Positions 58,231-64,000 of a DNA stretch of 64,000 nt are shown in pieces. Source of the stretch: Hydrogenispora ethanolica (GTDB taxonomy: Bacteria; Bacillota; UBA4882; UBA8346); assembly GCF_004340685.1 (NCBI RefSeq), contig NZ_SLUN01000021.1:1-64000 (forward strand), read 5' to 3'. A program made the position numbers and the translations under genes. Each line of letters starts with the position of its first letter. Position 1 is the first letter of the stretch. The notes below the pieces were generated by a model that was given only the letters and a program-made list of their open reading frames with translations, ran no database searches and was not told the DNA's origin.

Positions 58231-59367
58231 ATGATCTATCTTGACTATAACGCGACAACTCCAATCGCCAATGAAGTAGCTCAAGAAATGCAGCCCTACA
58301 TTGGTGAACGCTTTGGAAACCCTTCCAGCAATTACGATTTAGGGGTTGCGGCAAAAAAAGCCGTTGCCGATGCGCGGGCAAAAGTCGCCGGGCTTTTAAA
58401 TTGCTTACCGGAGGAGATCGTTTTCACCAGCGGCGGCAGCGAGTCCAACAACTCCGTCATTAAAGGAGTCGCGTTCTCTTTGAAAGATAAAGGGAACCAC
58501 ATTATCACCTCCCGGATTGAACACCCGGCGGTATTGAATCCATGTAAGTACCTGGAGAAGCTGGGCTATGAAATTACTTATTTGCCGGTGGACGAATACG
58601 GTCTAATTAACGTATCAGACCTGAAAGAGGCGATTACCCCGAAAACCATTTTGGTAACGATTATGCACGCCAATAATGAGACGGGTACGCTTCAGCCGAT
58701 TGCTGAAATCAGTGCGATTTGCCATAAACATAACGTTCTTTTGCATACCGATGCCGCCCAATCGGTGGGTAAGATTTCCGCAAACGTAGTTGAACTTGGA
58801 GTAGACTTTTTAACCGTCGCCGGCCATAAGCTCTATGCTCCGAAAGGCGTCGGTGCTCTATTTATCAAAAAAGGCGTCCATATTGAACCGTTCATTCACG
58901 GTGCGGGTCAAGAAAACGGGAGACGGGCGGGAACTGAAAATGTAATCTTTGCGGCGGCTCTCGGCAAAGCGTGTGAAGTCGCCAAGGATGCGCTTACCGG
59001 CTCGATAAATGATAACCATAGCATCCGACAGCTTGAAGAATTAACCAGATATTTTTACCTTCAACTTGTGCAAACTTATGGGGATAAAATAAAATTAAAC
59101 GGGCATCCCCAAAAAAGGCTGCCGAATACCTTAAATATCAGTTTTGTCGGCTATAACGCCGGCGAGATAATCAATAAATTCGGAGATGTGGCTGTGTCAA
59201 CCGGTTCCGCCTGCCATTCCGGATTAACGTCTATTTCACCGGTATTAAAGGCTATGGGGGTTTCCGAAGCAATTGGCCGAAGCGCCATCCGGTTTAGTCT
59301 GGGAAGATATACAACCCGAACTGAGATGGATACGGTGCTTGAAAAACTGGAAGCGATATTAATCTAA
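58231..59367 (+). CDS. Cysteine desulfurase (NifS/IscS-like)
   Basis: A 378-residue PLP-dependent desulfurase that mobilises sulfur from L-cysteine. It starts MIYLDYNATTPIANEV; the PLP Lys lies in LTVAGHKLYAPKGVGALFI (residue about 199), with HTDAAQSVGKI just before, and the persulfide Cys is in VSTGSACHSGLTSISPVL (residue about 326). RRAGTENVIFAAALG is typical. The short active-site loop suggests a NifS-like, group I enzyme. No iscU-type scaffold is adjacent. GAAAGGGGTAAATATCTATC precedes the ATG. Its stop overlaps the start of a small frameshifted gene (TAATG). Confidence 0.92.
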   Translation: MIYLDYNATTPIANEVAQEMQPYIGERFGNPSSNYDLGVAAKKAVADARAKVAGLLNCLPEEIVFTSGGSESNNSVIKGVAFSLKDKGNHIITSRIEHPAVLNPCKYLEKLGYEITYLPVDEYGLINVSDLKEAITPKTILVTIMHANNETGTLQPIAEISAICHKHNVLLHTDAAQSVGKISANVVELGVDFLTVAGHKLYAPKGVGALFIKKGVHIEPFIHGAGQENGRRAGTENVIFAAALGKACEVAKDALTGSINDNHSIRQLEELTRYFYLQLVQTYGDKIKLNGHPQKRLPNTLNISFVGYNAGEIINKFGDVAVSTGSACHSGLTSISPVLKAMGVSEAIGRSAIRFSLGRYTTRTEMDTVLEKLEAILI

Positions 59368-59566
59368 TGGAATTAAGACTTGGGGATGGTTGGCCATTAT
59401 CAAAATAAGGTTCAAAGGGGAATCCGGTGTAAATTTTTATTTTGATAAAGCAAGCGCCTACCCATTTTGGTCAGCGCTTATCAAAGGCGGAGATGAGATT
59501 CAAATGAACAAGGCAAATGTATTTGCCGGGAAATCTGCCCAAAAAGCGTTAGAGTTGTTTTCATAA
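59367..59566 (+). pseudogene. Small gene with an apparent one-base frameshift
   Basis: ATG at 59367 overlaps the desulfurase stop and reads MELRLGDGWPLSK, then stop. The next frame immediately continues IRFKGESGVNFYFDKASAYP, FWSALIKGGDEIQMNKANVF and AGKSAQKALELFS to 59566. The two frames meet at TCAAAATAAGG; one extra A would fuse them into a protein of about 66 aa. Either the gene is broken, or the run of A slips, or the real gene starts at TTG 59390 (58 aa). The second frame looks genuinely coding. Family unknown. Confidence 0.5.
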
Positions 59567-59594
59567 GTTTCAATGCTATAATAGCACGTTATTG

Positions 59595-59627
59595 CAGAGA
59601 GCTCAAATGATGGGCTCTCTTTTCTAT
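59595..59627 (+). terminator. Terminator-like AGAGAGC/GGCTCTCT hairpin
   Basis: A relative of the AGAGAGCTCCC-N3-GGGCTCTCTT palindrome that precedes the DnaA-box arrays, here followed by TTTTCT. Confidence 0.6.
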
Positions 59628-59693
59628 CCTGAAAATAAAAACTCGACCCCCAAAAAATTTACCTTATTTTCTTATATTTGATGGTGCCTTTTT

Positions 59694-59824
59694 AAAAGCG
59701 TTGTGATAAACCCTGTCCGAAGGCCAGGGTGAACATAAAAGCTCAGAAAAGCAAGTGATAAAGTCGTTTTTTAGTCCATTGAAAGGATGATTTCCGAATT
59801 TGAGGACTTTATCACTGGCTTTTA
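59694..59824 (-). repeat. Two-hairpin GTGATAAA repeat, copy 10
   Basis: A complete reverse-orientation copy, almost identical to copy 7 at 32417 and to the inverse of copy 8. Confidence 0.85.
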
Positions 59825-59828
59825 AAGT

Positions 59829-59950
59829 ATGAGCGCCTGCGGATAATTAGAATCATCGAATGAGGTTAACGAATTTTGGCTGTGGGATAAGTCGGGGAAA
59901 TATCAGCTTTAAATGATTTGTAGCTATGGAGGCTGTAAACAAAGGCAAAT
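59829..59950. repeat. Tail module of the DnaA-box array family, without an array
   Basis: ATCATCGAATGAGGTTAACG and TTTTGGCTGTGGGATAAGTC match the array tails at 1220-1260 and 44327-44370, and TGTAAACAAAGG (near 59936) matches 44401. The 21-bp units are absent. 59951-60213 has no recognised feature. Confidence 0.6.
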
Positions 59951-60213
59951 TGCCGTATTCGTCGCGAAATGAGCGGAGAGCCCGCCAGTACTGATGTTTT
60001 CGTTCGGTATATGCCAATTCTTATGAAACCATGATGGGAACATTAAGAATTTGTAAACGGCCTTGGATATCCAAAGCATGCTTGACTTTTGTGATAAACT
60101 ATTATGGGATGATATTCGGATGATTCCTGTAACGGATTACTTTACCCAAGGAAAGCTGGCAGATAACGTTGCACTTCGATTTTTTGCATCAAGATACTGA
60201 AAAAAGACGGGAT

Positions 60214-61551
60214 ATGATACTGAACGGCTCAAGTTGGAAAACCATTCTTTTTTTATCCATCCCCACCTTGATGATGGGGATTGTCCAATCCATCATACCG
60301 GTGGTAGACGGCTTATTCATCAATAACATCGCCGGAACGGTCGCGGCCAGCGCCATTGCCTATTCCGGACCGATCATCAACATGATGGGCGCCCTGGCGC
60401 AAGGCTTAAGCGCAGCCGCAATGGCCATCATCGGACAGACAAACGGCAGAGGCGATTTTGAGGAAGGGAAAAGAGTATCGGCACAGATAGTGATCCTGGC
60501 TTTTCTGTTGGGAATTATCACCGCTCCCATTCTGGTATTACTCGCATTCCCCATCTCCTGGCATATCAATGCGGATATCTCCCATGGTGTTTTCGTGTAT
60601 ACGGCCCTCAATGCACTGGTCATTCCTTTTTCATTCCTGGAATCGATTTATAATGCCATTAAAAGTGCCGCGGGCAAGCCGGAAGCGGCATTTGTGAGAA
60701 TGCTTTTAATGCTGGTCTTGAAAATACTTTCCAATACTCTGTTCATTGCCATATTCCGGTGGAATATCGTCGGCGCGGTGATGGCTTCACTTTTGTCCAA
60801 TATTTTAATCTGTATTTGGATGTATTACGAGCTCTTCATGAAGGACAGCCATGACCGGCTGGAAATCAAGGGCTTCCAATTTGATTTTCATATTATCCGG
60901 GAGCTTTTCAGGATCGGCATCCCGTCCATGCTTTCAAGCCTCATTCTGAATCTGGGCTTTTTCTTGATCAATAATGAAGTCGCCAAATACGGCACCATTG
61001 TGATGAACGGGCAAGCCATTGCCAATAATATCACTTCCGTCTGTTTCATCTTGCCTTCTTCATTCGGTTCCTCCGTTACCACCATGGTCAGTATGAACAT
61101 CGGGGCCGGACAAAGCCAAAAGGCGAAAGAGTCTTGTATCGTGGGCTGTATCATTAGCGCGATTACTGCCGCAGTATTGATAGCGATTGTCGTGCCCTTA
61201 TCCTCCCACATGACGGTGTTGTTCACGCGCGAAAGGGAGGTGTTGGAGGTGGCCAACAAGGCTCTCCATATCTATACCTATTCCGTGGTTGGTTTCGGTA
61301 TCTGTATGGTGCAGCAGGGCGCTTTTATCGGGCTGGGGCGTACCGGAATTCCTTTGTTCGCCAGCATTTTGAGAATCTGGCTTTTACGATATATCTTTAT
61401 ATTGCTTACCGAACACGTTTTAGGCCCTTATTCGGTATTTTGGGGCAATCTCTTTTCAAATTACGCCGCGGCGCTAATCACCACGATTCTGATTTTGCGA
61501 ACCCAATGGGTTACCCATATTCCGCCAAAGGCGGTAAGGGTAGAAGCGTAA
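60214..61551 (+). CDS. MATE-family efflux transporter
   Basis: A 445-residue multidrug/toxin extrusion protein with 12 hydrophobic segments. Early sequence LFLSIPTLMMGIVQSIIPVV and GLFINNIAGTVAASAIAYSG, and repeated NMMGALAQGLSAAAMAIIGQ and VSMNIGAGQSQKAKE-type loops are characteristic. It exports cationic compounds using Na+ or H+ gradients. The ATG at 60214 lacks a strong ribosome binding site; TTG at 60169 or 60184 would add 10-15 residues. A putative acetyltransferase follows 98 bp later. Confidence 0.88.
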   Translation: MILNGSSWKTILFLSIPTLMMGIVQSIIPVVDGLFINNIAGTVAASAIAYSGPIINMMGALAQGLSAAAMAIIGQTNGRGDFEEGKRVSAQIVILAFLLGIITAPILVLLAFPISWHINADISHGVFVYTALNALVIPFSFLESIYNAIKSAAGKPEAAFVRMLLMLVLKILSNTLFIAIFRWNIVGAVMASLLSNILICIWMYYELFMKDSHDRLEIKGFQFDFHIIRELFRIGIPSMLSSLILNLGFFLINNEVAKYGTIVMNGQAIANNITSVCFILPSSFGSSVTTMVSMNIGAGQSQKAKESCIVGCIISAITAAVLIAIVVPLSSHMTVLFTREREVLEVANKALHIYTYSVVGFGICMVQQGAFIGLGRTGIPLFASILRIWLLRYIFILLTEHVLGPYSVFWGNLFSNYAAALITTILILRTQWVTHIPPKAVRVEA

Positions 61552-61649
61552 TTGGAAGAGTAAAGGAAAAGGGTAAAATAGTAGCAAATATTCGAGCTTT
61601 ACCGAATGTTTTATGGAATGAATCCAAAATTAACGGAGAGTATTGGCTG

Positions 61650-62129
61650 ATGTTATTTGAGTATCGAAAAGCAACGATGGATGAGATTGATGTTTTAGCT
61701 CAAATGCGTGTATCAATGCTTTGTGAGGGTACGGATTATAACGATGAATTTCGCTGCAAATTGTACAACAACACAAAATCATTCATTAGCGGTGGTTTCG
61801 AAGGTAAGACTTTTATCACCTGGGTTGCTACTCAAAACCAAGAAATCATCGCAATGGGCGGACTGACTTATTATCTCTTGCCTCCCAATGACTGGTGTCC
61901 GGGAGGTAAAACAGCATATATAGGCAATATGTATACAAAACCTGCCCATCGCAGAAACGGTATTGCAACAAAGCTTTTTTCTTTGCTTATGGATGAAGCG
62001 AAAGAAAATTCTTGTGAAAGAATCTTGCTGGATGCAACCTGTATGGGCAGGCCTCTTTATGAGAAATATGGTTTTAAAAACTCGAATACTGCGATGGCGT
62101 ATTATCCCTTTGGCATTATGTCTAAATAA
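61650..62129 (+). CDS. GNAT-family N-acetyltransferase
   Basis: A 159-residue acetyltransferase. Acetyl-CoA motif A is YIGNMYTKPAHRRNGIATKL (residues about 91-110) and the C-terminal motif B is LDATCMGRPLYEKYGFKNSN (residues about 132-151). N-terminal FEYRKATMDEIDVLAQMRVS is typical of GNAT proteins. The ATG at 61650 follows GGAGAG at 10 nt; the open frame upstream overlaps the MATE gene and is not used. Substrate unknown; GNAT proteins beside MATE pumps often act on amines or antibiotics, but this is speculation. Confidence 0.85.
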   Translation: MLFEYRKATMDEIDVLAQMRVSMLCEGTDYNDEFRCKLYNNTKSFISGGFEGKTFITWVATQNQEIIAMGGLTYYLLPPNDWCPGGKTAYIGNMYTKPAHRRNGIATKLFSLLMDEAKENSCERILLDATCMGRPLYEKYGFKNSNTAMAYYPFGIMSK

Positions 62130-62237
62130 TGAATAAAAGTAGCTGCCTTTTCTTTTGTATCAATTTCAAAACCAGCATCTTTCACAAATTCCCCTAATAT
62201 TCTAGAATGGAGAACCGGTGTTAGGAGGGATTTGTAC

Positions 62238-62867
62238 TTGAAATTTTTCGTGAGTCTGCTATTGATTTTCGCAATCTCTTTTTCAGCTAGGGGTTTTGAC
62301 TTGAGCCTGCCAGAAGTCGAGGGGAGAATGGTTAAAGGGGGCTATCTCGATACGCTTTACGCGGCATATTGGGCTGCCGGGCAGGGTGAAGCAATGATTC
62401 CAATCTTGGAGCAGATGCTGTCAACCCCCAAAAAATATCAAAAGGAACCCTGCGCGGCCACCAGCGCCTACCCGTTTAACGTGATTTGGGCGCTGGCTCA
62501 TATTGATTCCGATCGGTCGCTGAAAATCCTGATGAAATTTTCCGGGGGGAGGACGAAAAATTTTGATCAAGCAGTGGCCCGGCTGGCAATCCAAGGATTC
62601 CGATTGCGGCGGGCCAAACAAAGTGAAGTTTATGGAGTACTGGTAAGGGCGGAGGGGAAACTGCTGGAACGGCCCAGCCCAAAGGCGCGCGTTCTGAAAT
62701 TTTTGCAATCCGGCCAGAGCGTTAAAGTCTTAAAACCCTACCTTGAAAATCAAAAGGAGGAAGGGCCGCGCGGCGGCCCGGCGGTTTTCGATTCCATCGA
62801 ACTCATCCCCCAGGGGGAGCGGGGCTATCTTCAAAGGTTCGGCGGGGATTTCACTTCGTTCATATGA
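62238..62867 (+). CDS. Exported protein with possible SH3-like region
   Basis: A 209-residue protein with a signal peptide (residues 1 to about 18, FFVSLLLIFAISFSARG). Residues 20-120 are helical and rather like a HEAT-type or TPR-like tract. Residues 135-170 (VLVRAEGKLLERPSPKARVL, FLQSGQSVKVLKPY) resemble a bacterial SH3 domain. The TTG at 62238 is chosen because AGGAGG is 9 nt upstream. It ends 15 bp from the convergent glucosaminidase gene. The SH3-like part could bind cell wall. Function unknown. Confidence 0.6.
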   Translation: MKFFVSLLLIFAISFSARGFDLSLPEVEGRMVKGGYLDTLYAAYWAAGQGEAMIPILEQMLSTPKKYQKEPCAATSAYPFNVIWALAHIDSDRSLKILMKFSGGRTKNFDQAVARLAIQGFRLRRAKQSEVYGVLVRAEGKLLERPSPKARVLKFLQSGQSVKVLKPYLENQKEEGPRGGPAVFDSIELIPQGERGYLQRFGGDFTSFI

Positions 62868-62882
62868 ACAATAGGATGTGTC

Positions 62883-63716
62883 TCAGTCACCAGCTTTTAT
62901 GGAAATTTTAAGCTTGCCGCTGTCGGCTGAAATATTGATCCGGCCGAAGCGGCGGTGTTGCGGTTGGCGATCCTCGCGCCGGGACCCGGGATCGTCCTTA
63001 ACAGCTCGCCTGTCATATTGGTACAGATTCCAGCGATCCATGACCGCCCCGATCTTGCCTTCATAATAATTTCCGCCTAAATGATTGTAGCCCAGATCGG
63101 CAATTTCCCGGCAAAACTGTTTGGAGGCTTTGGCGTAGGACCAGCCGGCCGCGATTCGTCTCTGGTAGTTGGCCCGGGCCGGCTGGTATTTTCGAGTGAT
63201 TAGGCCGCCTAAATAATGGATCGCATCCGTCCGGGAAGCGAAGCGCCGATACCAATTGTCATACCGGGCATCCTCTCGAAAAATAAGACGGTCCCCGCCG
63301 TGACTGGCGATAACGGGAACCCGGCCTCCGTCCTCATCCGGCTGCCCTTTCAGCTGCCAGCCGCCCTCCGGATTTTGGGCCCAGACTTTGATCCCGAAAA
63401 TATTATTGGCGTAGTAGGCGGAACGGGTAAAGCCGTAACCTCCTTCGACGCAGGCCATACCGATGATGGCGCTGGCTGGAATCCCATAAACTGAACTGGC
63501 CGAGATGGCCGTATTTTTGATGCTGTTGATGAAACTGACCTGTTCGTTGTAGGTCGGATGCCCGATGGCCGGATTATAGGCATAACTGTTCCGCCCCCTG
63601 ACCCGGTCTTCATAGGGGAGCGGCTGAAAAAGCGCGGCGTGAACGATTCCCGTTCCCGCCAATACGATGAGCGTCATGGAGAAAATGACCAATTGGAAGG
63701 ATTTTTTTTGTTTCAT
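62883..63716 (-). CDS. GH73-type endo-beta-N-acetylglucosaminidase
   Basis: A 277-residue secreted peptidoglycan hydrolase. Signal peptide residues 1 to about 28 (LVIFSMTLIVLAGTGIVHAA). The glucosaminidase domain follows: SSVYGIPASAIIGMACVEGG (residues about 75-95; Glu as candidate catalytic acid), NNIFGIKVW, and the later YDNWYRRFASRTDAIHYLGG. The C-terminal tail (residues 240-277) is Arg/Gln-rich with an SGKLKISIKAG end. CCAGGAGGCATCC precedes the ATG. Such enzymes act in cell separation or wall turnover, and could feed the MurNAc pathway encoded earlier. Confidence 0.85.
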   Translation of the reverse strand: MKQKKSFQLVIFSMTLIVLAGTGIVHAALFQPLPYEDRVRGRNSYAYNPAIGHPTYNEQVSFINSIKNTAISASSVYGIPASAIIGMACVEGGYGFTRSAYYANNIFGIKVWAQNPEGGWQLKGQPDEDGGRVPVIASHGGDRLIFREDARYDNWYRRFASRTDAIHYLGGLITRKYQPARANYQRRIAAGWSYAKASKQFCREIADLGYNHLGGNYYEGKIGAVMDRWNLYQYDRRAVKDDPGSRREDRQPQHRRFGRINISADSGKLKISIKAGD

Positions 63717-63926
63717 GGATGCCTCCTGGGGAGTTTCAAGCAAAATTAAATACTGTAAGTTTTGAATTTTTCTCCCTGTATTTCCTCTGGAAATTGATTC
63801 TAGGAGATGTTTCCCAGGTCCATCAAACAAAAAAACTCGCTGATTGGTCAGGAAGTTTTTTGTTTTGTTTTGGAAGTTTGAAGAGTGGAGGGTGAAGTTT
63901 GAAATTAAACATTTGCAGGAGAGTCT

Positions 63927-64000
63927 ATGATCGTTGAAGAATACTCAAAAGTAAAAAAATGGGAAAGACTAAAAGATGAAATCGGATTTGCCGGAACGGA
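63927..64000 (+). CDS. Start of a gene cut by the window edge
   Basis: ATG with CAGGAGAGTCT upstream, reading MIVEEYSKVKKWERLKDEIG then FAGTE before the window ends. No stop is reached. Too short to identify. Confidence 0.45.
   Translation, partial: MIVEEYSKVKKWERLKDEIGFAGT

Overview
The window reads as a chromosomal segment of a Gram-positive, probably anaerobic and fermentative member of the Bacillota. Strong GGAGG-type ribosome binding sites, GTG/TTG starts, sugar ABC transporters without a dedicated ATPase, a MurNAc-6-phosphate salvage operon and a flavin-based extracellular electron transport (EET) locus all fit this. The genus cannot be fixed from sequence alone; a Hydrogenispora/Limnochordia-like lineage is only a guess. 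No rRNA, complete tRNA, IS transposase or CRISPR array was found.

Layout. 0-1.5 kb: repeats. 1.5-10 kb, minus strand: two small unknown genes, a TRAP transporter (dctPQM), and leuCDB behind an HTH-methyltransferase fusion gene. 10.6-17.7 kb, plus: sugar-type ABC transporter, amidohydrolase, CyuA/UPF0597 protein and an argininosuccinate-lyase-like enzyme, apparently one catabolic operon. 18.6-23.8 kb: HAD phosphatase, then murQ-murR-murP-mupG. A 3' tRNA fragment at 23.85 kb opens an accessory stretch (VOC, DUF1905, broken DUF1697, TetR, methyltransferase). 28-30 kb: DUF2089, two tandem paralogous small proteins, and a holin-like membrane protein. 30.8-39.9 kb: the EET locus, with a truncated eetA-like gene, eetB and ecfT, then a block with its own promoter and different codon use (ndh2, polyprenyl synthase, UbiA, eetA, pplA, apbE). 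It is bracketed by about 300-bp direct repeats derived from the holin-like gene. 40.7-43.8 kb: AT-rich possible defence/toxin cluster (HEPN-like, DUF4365 nuclease-like, XRE, SymE-like). 45.2-54.5 kb: sugar-acid type operon (two DapA/NAL aldolases, FGGY kinase, IclR, ABC transporter, LarA-like) with putative IclR operators. 55.5-64 kb: small unknown gene, CGGC protein, TetR, cysteine desulfurase, MATE pump, GNAT, exported protein, GH73 glucosaminidase.

The most unusual content is intergenic. (1) A roughly 130-bp two-hairpin element carrying GTGATAAA/TTTATCAC arms occurs at ten full or nearly full sites in both orientations. Two copies carry a second palindromic element nested at the same point, and one copy abuts and apparently truncates an eetA-like gene. 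(2) Three arrays of 21-bp units (63-bp higher-order repeats) contain many same-strand perfect DnaA-box matches (TGTGNATAA) at two-helical-turn spacing. (3) Two large nested inverted repeats and a third dispersed palindrome are present. These repeats, the mosaic EET locus and the AT-rich HEPN/DUF4365/XRE/SymE cluster are the best candidates for undescribed biology here.
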